Positions 1 to 7,014 of a stretch of DNA of 11,706 nucleotides are shown here, in pieces. This stretch comes from Hyphomicrobiales bacterium. GTDB lineage: Bacteria; Pseudomonadota; Alphaproteobacteria; Rhizobiales; Aestuariivirgaceae. Below the pieces are notes generated by a model. That model did not search any database. It had not been told where the DNA came from and saw nothing but the letters and a program-made list of their open reading frames with translations. Location: assembly GCA_025362535.1 (NCBI GenBank), contig JANYGE010000386.1, forward strand, positions 1 through 11,706, written 5' to 3'. The position numbers and the translations under genes are program-made. Every line of letters starts with the position of its first letter. Within the stretch, counting starts at the first letter, position 1.

Positions 1-80
1 AACGGCACCGCCACTGCAAGTGCAGTCATCAGCGTACTGATCGCAAAAACCTGTCGCCAGGTGGACACTCTAAATCTCAT
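1..80 (-). CDS. Start of an unidentified exported or membrane protein (partial)
   Basis: Only the first 26 codons lie in the window; the gene continues past the left edge. The ATG at 80-78 is preceded by a purine-rich GGGGAGAG about 5 bases upstream (complement of 86-93), a good ribosome binding site. The peptide begins MRFRVSTWRQ and continues with a hydrophobic Ala/Val/Leu-rich stretch, the layout of a signal peptide or N-terminal membrane anchor (basic n-region, then hydrophobic core). The function cannot be read from this fragment. It lies downstream of petC but beyond a strong terminator, so it is probably its own transcription unit. The signal peptide call is inference from composition. 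Confidence 0.55.
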   Translation of the reverse strand, partial: MRFRVSTWRQVFAISTLMTALAVAVP

Positions 81-178
81 ACTTGCTCTCCCCTTTGCAT
101 AGTCACAGAAAGGATTTGAGAAAACCGCAAGAACATATTTAAAAATTTAGAGAATGGCTGTTTGAGGGCATTTTACAC
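81..178. other. Intergenic leader, no gene seen
   Basis: This AT-rich spacer lies between the petC terminator and the start of the left-edge gene. It should hold the promoter of that minus-strand gene, but I could not find a convincing -35/-10 pair with 16 to 18 base spacing on either strand. No tRNA or other RNA gene is visible. Confidence 0.4.
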
Positions 179-218
179 AAAAAAATCACCCCCAGCACAG
201 CTGAGAGTGATTGTTTTT
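179..218 (-). terminator. Intrinsic terminator of the petABC operon
   Basis: Bases 184-196 and 200-212 pair over 13 positions (two G-T wobbles on the minus-strand RNA) around a 3-base loop. Read on the minus strand the stem is followed by a run of seven T (complement of 179-185), the classic rho-independent form. A T-rich run at 214-218 on the other side means it could also work in the plus direction, although no plus-strand gene leads into it. It starts about 25 bases after the petC stop. Confidence 0.88.
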
Positions 219-236
219 ATAACATTGCTTCGATGC

Positions 237-1052
237 TTAGTGTGCGTCGCGCCAGATTTTCTTTTTCACAAAATACATCAAGCCAGCAAACACCGATAAG
301 AAGATCAGCACCATAAACCCAAGCTGCTTGCGCTCTTCCATTTTTGGTTCGGCCGTCCAGGCGAGGAAAGCCGAAACGTCACGCGCCATATCGTCCACTT
401 TATTTGGCGCGCCATCATCAAACGTCACCTGACCATCGGCCAAAGGAGGCGGCATGGAGATGAAATGACCACTCACAAAATAGGGATTGTAATGCTTGCC
501 TTCGGGAGTTTCTTTTTTAATTTCTTCCGAAGGCTCTTCATAACCTGTCAACAATGAATAAACATATTGCGGACCACCAATATTGCTCCACAATTGATTA
601 AACGTGCCATGCCAGCCTTCGCGGGCTTTGGTGATCAAGCTCAAATCAGGAGGCGCTGCTCCCCCATTGGCCGCCGCAGCAGCTTGTTCATTGGGAAAAG
701 GCGATGGGAAACGGTCTGACGCCAAACCGGGGCGATCAAACATATTGCCTTCAGCGTCTGGGCCATCTTTCACTGTGAATGTTGCGGCCAGTGCTTTCAC
801 TTGTTCTTCAGTAAAACCGGGGCCACCATGATCCGCAAGGTTGCGGAAGGCCACCAATCGCATCGAATGGCAATTCGAACACACCTCTTTGTAAACCTTA
901 TAGCCGCGCTGCAACTGCGCTTTGTCAAAAGTTCCAAATGGCCCTTCAAAGCTAAAGGAAATCGGCTTGGCAGGCGTGGCATTTTCAGCGGCAAATGAAG
1001 CGCCTGTGAATGAAACCAGACCAGCAATCAGGAGCATTGTAAATTTTTTCAT
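237..1052 (-). CDS. petC: Cytochrome c1, heme subunit of the bc1 complex
   Basis: Cytochrome c1 carries one covalent heme c and passes electrons from the Rieske protein to soluble or membrane cytochrome c in respiratory complex III. From the chosen start (271 aa) there is a signal peptide (MKKFTMLLIAGLVSF, ending near SFAA), a CSNCH heme-binding motif at residues 58-62, the axial-ligand methionine probably M200 in ISMPPPLADG, and one C-terminal membrane anchor (about 244-262) followed by the basic KKKIWR. I chose the second Met because AGGAGA sits 6 bases before it. An ATG 18 bases upstream (1070-1068) overlaps the petB stop as ATGA and would add MIRRQN. It is the last gene of petABC, with a strong terminator after it. 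It is separate from petB, unlike the fused fbcH of Bradyrhizobium. Confidence 0.97.
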   Translation of the reverse strand: MKKFTMLLIAGLVSFTGASFAAENATPAKPISFSFEGPFGTFDKAQLQRGYKVYKEVCSNCHSMRLVAFRNLADHGGPGFTEEQVKALAATFTVKDGPDAEGNMFDRPGLASDRFPSPFPNEQAAAAANGGAAPPDLSLITKAREGWHGTFNQLWSNIGGPQYVYSLLTGYEEPSEEIKKETPEGKHYNPYFVSGHFISMPPPLADGQVTFDDGAPNKVDDMARDVSAFLAWTAEPKMEERKQLGFMVLIFLSVFAGLMYFVKKKIWRDAH

Positions 1053-1066
1053 GTTCTGTCTCCTGA

Positions 1067-2293
1067 TCATTTCTGCTTGGCCAGCACGTCATCGGAAATC
1101 GATGCGGGCAAAGGCTTTGGTGTTTCCAGCAAACCGAGCAGTGGCAAGATCACGATGAAGTGGAAGAAATAATAGAATGCCAAAATCCGGCCCCACAACA
1201 CATAGGATCCTTCAGGTGGCTTGGAGCCAATGAAGCCAAGGCCAATGCAAACCACCACAAACACCCAGAAGAAACCTTTGAAGATCGGGCGATAGGTTCC
1301 CGAACGAACCCTAGAGGTGTCAAGCCAAGGCAAGGCCAACAAAATCAGGATTGAACTGAACATCGCAATCACACCCAAAAGCTTATCAGGCACAGCGCGC
1401 AAGATTGCGTAGAATGGCAGATAATACCATTCAGGCTTAATATGCGCCGGTGTCACCAGCGGATTGGCCGGAACATAATTCACCGCATCGCCCATATAGT
1501 TCGGGCCGTAAAACACGAACAGACCGTAGACGATGAGGAACACAACAATCGCGAAACCATCTTTCATCGTGTAATAGGGGTGAAACGGTAACGTATCCTG
1601 TGGCCCCTTCACGTTAATGCCAGTCGGGTTGTTATTACCAACCACATGCAAGGCCCAAATATGCAAGAACACAATGGCGGCCAAAACGAATGGCAAAAGA
1701 TAATGCAATGAGAAGAAACGGTTGAGCGTTGGGTTATCAACGGAATAACCTCCCCACAGCCAAGTCGTCACAAAATCGCCAACGAATGGAATGGCTGAGA
1801 ACAGATTGGTAATAACCTTAGCTCCCCAGAAGCTCATTTGGCCCCAAGGCAAAACATAGCCCATGAATGCTGTCGCCATCATGATGAGATAGATGATCAC
1901 GCCGATCATCCACAGAACTTCGCGCGGCGCTTTATAAGAACCAAAATACATGCCGCGGAACATATGAATGTAAACGGCGACGAAGAACATCGAAGCACCA
2001 TTCATATGCATATAACGCAGCAACCAGCCATAATTCACATCGCGCATAATATGCTCAACGGAGTTGAAGGCTAAATCTGTCTGCGGAGTGTAATGCATCA
2101 CCAAAACAATGCCGGTGAGAATCTGGACAACCAGCATGACAGCCAGAATGCCGCCAAAGGTCCACCAATAGTTCAAATTCTTTGGTGTTGGAAAATCCAA
2201 CGCATGGTCCTTCGCAAAGGCCACGATGGGAAGGCGCTCATGGAACCATTTTCCAACGGCGCTGCTCGGCTGATATTTTGAAGGTCCGCTCAT
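1067..2293 (-). CDS. petB: Cytochrome b of the bc1 complex
   Basis: This is the membrane core of complex III, holding hemes bL and bH and the quinol oxidation and quinone reduction sites of the Q cycle. At 408 aa it is a normal bacterial length and is rich in membrane helices. The two histidine pairs that ligate the hemes are H96/H110 and H197/H211, each 14 residues apart as expected. The Qo-site PEWY motif is at 287-290, and [14 protein letters not shown] (145-158) is the well-conserved cd-helix region. The ATG at 2293 has an AGGAA ribosome binding site about 8 bases upstream and lies 15 bases after the petA stop. The 3' end meets the alternative petC ATG as ATGA. All diagnostic residues are present. 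Confidence 0.98.
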   Translation of the reverse strand: MSGPSKYQPSSAVGKWFHERLPIVAFAKDHALDFPTPKNLNYWWTFGGILAVMLVVQILTGIVLVMHYTPQTDLAFNSVEHIMRDVNYGWLLRYMHMNGASMFFVAVYIHMFRGMYFGSYKAPREVLWMIGVIIYLIMMATAFMGYVLPWGQMSFWGAKVITNLFSAIPFVGDFVTTWLWGGYSVDNPTLNRFFSLHYLLPFVLAAIVFLHIWALHVVGNNNPTGINVKGPQDTLPFHPYYTMKDGFAIVVFLIVYGLFVFYGPNYMGDAVNYVPANPLVTPAHIKPEWYYLPFYAILRAVPDKLLGVIAMFSSILILLALPWLDTSRVRSGTYRPIFKGFFWVFVVVCIGLGFIGSKPPEGSYVLWGRILAFYYFFHFIVILPLLGLLETPKPLPASISDDVLAKQK

Positions 2294-2308
2294 GTTTTTT
2301 GTTCCTAA

Positions 2309-2896
2309 TTAGCCGACGCGGATTTTAGTGTCGGTGAGATAGACGTAAGGAGGCACTGGCAGGTTCTCCGGGGCTGGGCCTTTGCGAACCCGGCCTGCCG
2401 TATCATATTGTGAGCCATGACAAGGGCACAGCCAGCCGCCAGTGGTGGAGTTTCCAGTGACAACGCCAAAGTCGCCTTGGTCACCCTGCGGCACGCAACC
2501 CAAATGGGTGCACACACCGAGCATCACGAGATATTGTTCTTTGCCGCCAACCACACGGTTGTCATCGGTTGCATCAGCATTACCTTTGACATTTGCATTG
2601 CGCGAAGCGCTATCAATCAGATCTGAAACTTTTACAGCCTTGGCAGTATCAATATCAGCTTTGCTACGGTGGCGGATGATCAAAGGATTGCCGCGCCACT
2701 TCACCGTGACAGCTTGGCCTTCCGCAATGGGCGCCAAATCCACTTCTATTGAAGCCAGCGCCAAAACTGAAGCATCGGGGTTCATTTGGCTGATAAAAGG
2801 CCAGGCAACGAGAGCGGCCCCCACCCCTGCTACTGCGCCAGTAGCGATCATTAGAAAATCGCGCCTATTTACGTCTGCATGTACTGCTGTGGACAC
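2309..2896 (-). CDS. petA: Rieske iron-sulfur subunit of the bc1 complex
   Basis: The Rieske protein takes the first electron from quinol through a 2Fe-2S cluster and moves it to cytochrome c1. The 195 aa product has a twin-arginine signal/anchor (NRRDFLMIATG at 10-20, then a hydrophobic helix to about 35) and both cluster boxes: C129-T-H131-L-G-C134 and C157-P-C159-H160-G-S162. C129 and C157 plus the two His bind iron, while C134 and C159 form the disulfide. The start is GTG at 2896, supported by GAGG 5 bases upstream; a nearby upstream ATG is in another frame and stops quickly, and the next in-frame Met lies inside the signal. It is the first gene of petABC, divergent from trmL, so the operon promoter should lie in 2897-3059. 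Confidence 0.97.
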   Translation of the reverse strand: MSTAVHADVNRRDFLMIATGAVAGVGAALVAWPFISQMNPDASVLALASIEVDLAPIAEGQAVTVKWRGNPLIIRHRSKADIDTAKAVKVSDLIDSASRNANVKGNADATDDNRVVGGKEQYLVMLGVCTHLGCVPQGDQGDFGVVTGNSTTGGWLCPCHGSQYDTAGRVRKGPAPENLPVPPYVYLTDTKIRVG

Positions 2897-3059
2897 GGTG
2901 CCTCATCCTTCGTCTAACAAAAAGGCGTGCGACCACGATTCTCTCAAACCAGCCACCCACCCAAATACGAGGCGTTTTTGACATTGGCGAAAGCTAAAGT
3001 CTAGCCATAGGATGTCGCAGATGCGCAATCTCCCAAAACAAGTGTAAAATGCGAGAATC
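2897..3059. promoter_or_regulatory. Divergent intergenic region between petA and trmL
   Basis: These 163 bases must carry the start signals for petABC (minus) and trmL (plus) unless transcription begins elsewhere. A perfect TTGACA occurs at 2978-2983 on the plus strand, but no good -10 lies 16 to 18 bases downstream, so I do not name a promoter. No inverted repeat strong enough to propose an operator was seen. Confidence 0.4.
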
Positions 3060-3527
3060 ATGATCGAAATTGCCCTGTACCAGCCCGATATCGCCCCCAA
3101 TGCGGCAACGATCGCAAGGCTATGCGCCTGTTTCGGCCTGAAACTCACAATCATTGAGCCAGCGGGCTTTGTATGGACTGATTCCTCGTTCCGTCGGGCG
3201 GGCATGGATTATCTCAACCATGTGGATTTGCACCGGTCTGCCAGTTGGGAAACTTTTATGCTGGAGACCGCACCAAAGCGCCTTGTGCTGTTATCGACCA
3301 AGGCCAGCCAGAGCCATGTGCAATTTCAATTCAGGGCCAATGATATTCTGCTTCTCGGCCGGGAATCGGCTGGCGTTCCCGACCATGTTCATCAAGCGAT
3401 CAAACATCAGGTGCGTGTCCCCATGGCGCAAAACATGCGGTCTTTTAATGTGGCGGTTACCACTGGCATTGTTGCCGCAGAAGCCTTGCGACAGCTCGGT
3501 GGATTTGACTCTGGTTTACTTCGTTAA
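3060..3527 (+). CDS. trmL: tRNA (cytidine(34)-2'-O)-methyltransferase TrmL
   Basis: TrmL is a SPOUT-class enzyme that uses S-adenosylmethionine to methylate the ribose of wobble base 34 in certain leucine tRNAs, in the cytoplasm. The 155 aa product has the family length and its conserved features: an N-terminal strand (IEIALYQPDIAPNAATIAR), a mid-region GRESAGVP (about 101-108) and the knotted C-terminal cofactor site VPMAQNMRSFNVAVTT (about 120-135) ending in EALRQLG. The ribosome binding site is weak (only GAGA). The ATG overlaps the stop of a 4-codon reading frame at 3049-3063 (ATGA overlap). The last 12 bases overlap the convergent TadG-like gene, so no separate terminator fits between them. 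Divergent trmL and petA, with hemF nearby, matches my memory of rhizobial genomes. Confidence 0.93.
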   Translation: MIEIALYQPDIAPNAATIARLCACFGLKLTIIEPAGFVWTDSSFRRAGMDYLNHVDLHRSASWETFMLETAPKRLVLLSTKASQSHVQFQFRANDILLLGRESAGVPDHVHQAIKHQVRVPMAQNMRSFNVAVTTGIVAAEALRQLGGFDSGLLR

Positions 3528-4886
3528 ACGCAGCTGCGCCAATTGACGCGCAATGTCACCAAAGGCAGCTAACAAGGCACCATTGTCCTGGGCATCAAAA
3601 GCCTGGCTTGGCGATGAAGCACAGTCCAGCAGCATTTGCTTTGATGAAGCCTTTTCAACCTTAAAGGCCACCGTATAAATGCTAATCCCGTCACTCTTGA
3701 TATTGGCGCAAAGTTCGTTGGTCTTCTGGTCAGCGGCAGCGGTATCGCTTCCCGTGTGATAGGGATAGGCAGCCGAGCGCGTATTATCGCCATCGGTCAT
3801 CAAAACCAAAGCTTTAGTGCCTTTAAGAGTGGCCATTTCAGCTGCGGTTTTCACGCCGCCAAAGGCGTCTGTAGAATTAAGCAATTCCCAGCCCCACAGA
3901 AGTCCAGACGGAATATAAGTCGCTGAATTAGCCGTCAATGTCGAAATACTGGTTTTCAAACTTGCCATATTATCGGTCATTTCAGTGATCGCCTGCGGGC
4001 CGCCAATATCGATAAGACCCGGATATTTCGCACCTGCGCCCACAATCTTGCTATCAAGCACACCGCTGCGCGAACCCACAACACCATACCATTTATGATC
4101 AACCTTCGTGCATTGTTGCACAGCTGCACCTAAGTTGGTGTCGCAAACCTTCCGCTGAGAGGTAACGGGCACGCCATCATTTGAGCCCTTTACAGTTTCC
4201 ATGTGGCAGTTCGTCTGGATCTTATTTGGATACGTATTCTTGCACTCATTTTTCTGTGTATCAGCAGGCACATCAATCCAAAGCTTGGTGCGGTTAGCAA
4301 CACCCACATTTGCATATTCAGCAAAGGGCACAATGCCCACTTTTATGTAGGAACTGGGCAATTTATCTTTCAGCAATTTATCAACCAAATCTGTGGCGGC
4401 AATTTTCAAAGCGCCCAGACGGCCTTCACTGTTCATCGAGCCTGTGGTGTCGAGCACCATGGCAAGCTCCAAGGCCCCCGAACCAAGTTCCACTTCAGAA
4501 TAGCCAACCGTATCCATAGTTGGAAAACCAGCAAGAGCCATAAATGTCGTTTGAATCTTGCCCGTCAGCTGAACGCTAAAAATTCCAGTCTTCGTGTCAT
4601 AACCAGATTTCTGAATCGAGATCGATTTTAGAATATTGGTCGCGTGATTATCTTTCAGATAATCATTCACCACTTTGACCAAGTCCGCATTGCTCATTGA
4701 ATGATTCTTGCCTGCCGCTCCGGCCAAGGCCGCAGTATCCGTTGCCGCCTGGAGCACTGTGTTGGCATTATTGGCGCGCAACAAATCAGTCGCAGCCCCG
4801 CCAGCTAAAAGCAGGGGCACGGCAGACAACGAGAGGATTACAGCCATATTGCCGTTGCTATTTTTCAAAAACCGTTTGAAATTCAT
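3516..4886 (-). CDS. TadG-like pilus-assembly protein with von Willebrand A domain
   Basis: The 456 aa product starts with a short basic segment and one hydrophobic helix (about 12-38) inside a Tad-type N-terminus (NGNMAVILSLSAVPLLLAGGA, then TDLLRANNANTVLQAATDTAALAGA), the pattern of TadE/TadG pseudopilin-like proteins. A von Willebrand A fold follows: strand LAMVLDTTGSM with MIDAS residues D146, T148, S150, and a later ALVLMTDGDNT with D365. About 90 residues between MIDAS and the second half hold four Cys (215, 227, 248, 259); two more are C393 and C422, which could form disulfides outside the membrane. A ribosome binding site GAGGG lies about 9 bases before the ATG. Family members are tied to Flp pilus/tight adherence loci, but no other tad gene lies here. 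Its role is therefore inferred: an anchored surface or periplasmic protein, perhaps metal-binding. Confidence 0.85.
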   Translation of the reverse strand: MNFKRFLKNSNGNMAVILSLSAVPLLLAGGAATDLLRANNANTVLQAATDTAALAGAAGKNHSMSNADLVKVVNDYLKDNHATNILKSISIQKSGYDTKTGIFSVQLTGKIQTTFMALAGFPTMDTVGYSEVELGSGALELAMVLDTTGSMNSEGRLGALKIAATDLVDKLLKDKLPSSYIKVGIVPFAEYANVGVANRTKLWIDVPADTQKNECKNTYPNKIQTNCHMETVKGSNDGVPVTSQRKVCDTNLGAAVQQCTKVDHKWYGVVGSRSGVLDSKIVGAGAKYPGLIDIGGPQAITEMTDNMASLKTSISTLTANSATYIPSGLLWGWELLNSTDAFGGVKTAAEMATLKGTKALVLMTDGDNTRSAAYPYHTGSDTAAADQKTNELCANIKSDGISIYTVAFKVEKASSKQMLLDCASSPSQAFDAQDNGALLAAFGDIARQLAQLRLTK

Positions 4887-4997
4887 TGTGGTAAACCCTC
4901 AGAATATCGTACCCACAGGGAACTACCTAAGCGCCAAGATTTAAAATGCAGTTTTGAAACAGCCTGAACAGAAACTAACCGGTTTGGTAAAAATGTA
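4887..4997. promoter_or_regulatory. Divergent spacer between the TadG-like gene and hemF
   Basis: The 111-base spacer should contain promoters for the minus-strand TadG-like gene and for the plus-strand hemF-apt-TRAP run. A TTGAAA at about 4953-4958 is a possible plus-strand -35, but the sequence about 16 bases downstream (TAACCG) is a poor -10. No palindrome or FNR/anaerobox-like site was recognised. Confidence 0.35.
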
Positions 4998-5858
4998 ATG
5001 ATGGAACATGTGATCACAATGAAAACCAAAGCCAAACAATGGTTTGAATTGCTACGAGACGAGATTGTACAAGAACTTGAAACGCTGGAGGCTGAGGTGG
5101 CGCCCGGCCAACCAGGCCAGAAATTTGTAAAAACCCCCTGGACACGCGCTGGCGAAGGTGGCGGCGGCGTGATGTCTATGTTGCAGGGTCAGGTGTTTGA
5201 AAAAGCTGGTGTGCACTGCTCAACGGTCCATGGCGAATTCTCACCGGAATTTAGAAAGCAGATGCCCGGTGCTGAGGATGACCCACGCTTCTGGGCCTCA
5301 GGCATTTCACTGATCGTTCACCCCCGCAATCCAAATATTCCCGCCGTTCATATGAACACCAGATATGTGATCACCAGCAAAGCCTGGTTTGGTGGCGGAG
5401 CTGATTTAACCCCGCTCCTGATGCGCAGGCGCAACCAGCAAGACCCCGATACAAAGGCCTTCCATGCCGCCATGAAAGCTCCGTGTGATGCCCATGCGGT
5501 GGCCGATTATGAGCGCTACAAAAAATGGTGCGATGATTATTTCCACCTGCCTCACCGCAATGAACCCCGCGGCATTGGGGGCATATTTTTTGACAATCTC
5601 AACAGCGGCGACCTCGAAACTGATTTCGCCTTTGTGCGCGATGTTGGAACAGCGTTTAAAAATATTTACCCACAAATTGTCCGTGCCAATATGAAGACTC
5701 TGTACACGGATGAAGATCGGCAGGAACAGCTCATCCGCCGTGGCCGCTATGTTGAATTCAATCTGCTTTATGACCGCGGCACAATTTTCGGTTTGAAAAC
5801 CGGCGGCAATGTGGAAAGCATCTTGTCGTCTCTCCCTCCAGAAGTAAGGTGGCCCTAA
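4998..5858 (+). CDS. hemF: Oxygen-dependent coproporphyrinogen-III oxidase
   Basis: HemF decarboxylates two propionates of coproporphyrinogen III to vinyls using O2, giving protoporphyrinogen IX in heme synthesis; it is cytoplasmic. The 286 aa product has the family core: [24 protein letters not shown] (117-140), [23 protein letters not shown] (178-200) and [28 protein letters not shown] (249-276). The four conserved His appear as H108, H118, H156 and H186, with spacing close to E. coli HemF. It ends at RWP, without the tail seen in enterobacterial HemF; I recall this short end as normal in rhizobia. The start is unsure: ATG occurs at 4998, 5001 and 5019, none with a good ribosome binding site, and the last ([10 protein letters not shown]) would also fit the family. 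The stop overlaps the apt start as TAATG. Confidence 0.96.
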   Translation: MMEHVITMKTKAKQWFELLRDEIVQELETLEAEVAPGQPGQKFVKTPWTRAGEGGGGVMSMLQGQVFEKAGVHCSTVHGEFSPEFRKQMPGAEDDPRFWASGISLIVHPRNPNIPAVHMNTRYVITSKAWFGGGADLTPLLMRRRNQQDPDTKAFHAAMKAPCDAHAVADYERYKKWCDDYFHLPHRNEPRGIGGIFFDNLNSGDLETDFAFVRDVGTAFKNIYPQIVRANMKTLYTDEDRQEQLIRRGRYVEFNLLYDRGTIFGLKTGGNVESILSSLPPEVRWP

Positions 5859-6403
5859 TGGATTTACGCAACGGCTTTGATATTTCCCGCTACATCAGAA
5901 ACATCCCAGATTATCCTAAACCCGGCATCATGTTCCGTGACATCACCACGCTGCTGTCGAATCAACACGCCTTCCGCGCTGCTGTCGATGAACTGGCTTG
6001 GCCATTTTTGCATGGTCAGTTTGATTTTGTCGCAGGCATTGAAGCGCGCGGCTTCATTCTGGGCGGTGCTGTTGCTCACACATTGGGAAGAGGCTTCATC
6101 CCCATCCGCAAAAAGGGCAAACTCCCCGCCAAAACCATCGGCCAAGACTACACGCTGGAATATGGTGTAGACACCATCGAAATCCATGCCGATGCCATAA
6201 AGAAAGGCGACCGCATTCTGCTGATAGATGATCTCATCGCCACAGGTGGCACCGCAGGCGCTGCCATCGACCTCATTCGAAAATCCGGCGGCGATATCAT
6301 CTCAGCCGCCTTCGTGATCGACCTGCCCGATTTAGGAGGCGCAGAAAAGCTGCGCGGCAAAGGCGTGAAGGTGCATAGGTTGGTGGAGTACGCAGGCCAT
6401 TGA
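5858..6403 (+). CDS. apt: Adenine phosphoribosyltransferase
   Basis: Apt joins adenine and PRPP to make AMP plus pyrophosphate, a purine salvage step in the cytoplasm. The 181 aa product matches the family: [22 protein letters not shown] near the N-terminus, [11 protein letters not shown] (59-69), RKKGKLP (84-90) for substrate contacts, and the PRPP-binding loop [13 protein letters not shown] (121-133). I chose the ATG at 5858 because AAGGTGG stands just upstream; a GTG at 5849 in the same frame would add three residues. This ATG shares one base with the hemF stop (TAATG), pointing to translational coupling. The stop overlaps the TTG start of the next gene by four bases. In many alphaproteobacteria apt sits by petC; here it follows hemF. 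Confidence 0.97.
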   Translation: MDLRNGFDISRYIRNIPDYPKPGIMFRDITTLLSNQHAFRAAVDELAWPFLHGQFDFVAGIEARGFILGGAVAHTLGRGFIPIRKKGKLPAKTIGQDYTLEYGVDTIEIHADAIKKGDRILLIDDLIATGGTAGAAIDLIRKSGGDIISAAFVIDLPDLGGAEKLRGKGVKVHRLVEYAGH

Positions 6404-7014
6404 TTAAATTCTTGCTCAGCCTTAGCCGCCGCATAGATAGCTTGAACTATGTTGCAGGCATAGCTGCCAATTGGCTCGTCTTGCTGGCGGCTTTGGTCTG
6501 CGCCTTGGATGCGATGCTGCGTTATGGATTGGGTTCGCTGGTTTCTCTGAGTGGAAAATTTGGAGTTGTAGGCGAGGTCTTTGATTGGCTCTTCACCCTC
6601 TACCGGGACAACTCAAACACCCTGCGTGATCTGCAACTCGTCATGTTTGCCGGCATGGTTATGCTGGGGGCCGGATGGACTTTAAAGGTCAATGAACATG
6701 TGCGCGTTGATATTCTCTATACATGGGTGAGTGACCGCACGCGGCTGTGGATTGATCTTCTCGGTGGATTATTCTTCTTAACGCCATTCTGTTTGGTCAT
6801 GTTATATTTCAGTTGGCCGTGGTTTCTTGAAGCTTGGACTGGCGATGAACTTTCGCAAAATGCGGGTGGCCTGCCACGCTGGCCCGTAAAAATGTTTCTG
6901 CCTCTGGGTTTTGCTTTGCTCCTGCTGCAAGCTTTGTCTGAGATCATAAAATGTATCGCGGCCATGACTACAGATTATCGCCGCGAACATGCTTATGAGA
7001 AACCGCTGCAATGA
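6400..7014 (+). CDS. TRAP transporter small permease (DctQ family)
   Basis: This is the four-helix small membrane subunit of a tripartite ATP-independent periplasmic transporter. Helices fall near residues 20-42, 78-96, 117-140 and 165-188, and the family motif NEHVRVDI is at 98-105. The start is TTG at 6400: an in-frame stop lies at 6376-6378 and no ATG or GTG occurs between, while the next in-frame Met is inside helix 1. The TTG overlaps the apt stop as TTGA. Family members usually have about ten residues between helix 1 and the conserved segment before helix 2; here residues 44-76 form a longer, partly hydrophobic insertion, and the usual E-I-Q-W is replaced by R-D-L-Q-L. With 204 aa it is somewhat long. 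It pairs with the large permease downstream. Confidence 0.92.
   Translation: MIKFLLSLSRRIDSLNYVAGIAANWLVLLAALVCALDAMLRYGLGSLVSLSGKFGVVGEVFDWLFTLYRDNSNTLRDLQLVMFAGMVMLGAGWTLKVNEHVRVDILYTWVSDRTRLWIDLLGGLFFLTPFCLVMLYFSWPWFLEAWTGDELSQNAGGLPRWPVKMFLPLGFALLLLQALSEIIKCIAAMTTDYRREHAYEKPLQ

Noticed and set aside
2442..2981. Open frame of 179 codons on the plus strand over petA.
   Set aside because: It is antisense to the conserved Rieske gene and has no recognisable domain; a shadow frame.
2978..2983. Perfect TTGACA on the plus strand upstream of trmL.
   Set aside because: The bases 16 to 18 downstream (around 3000-3007) do not resemble a -10 element, so a promoter cannot be claimed.
5830..5858. HemF seems to lack the C-terminal tail seen in E. 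coli HemF, suggesting truncation.
   Set aside because: Rhizobial HemF proteins, as I recall them, also end at about '-RWP', and the stop is neatly overlapped with the apt start, so this looks like the normal lineage form.
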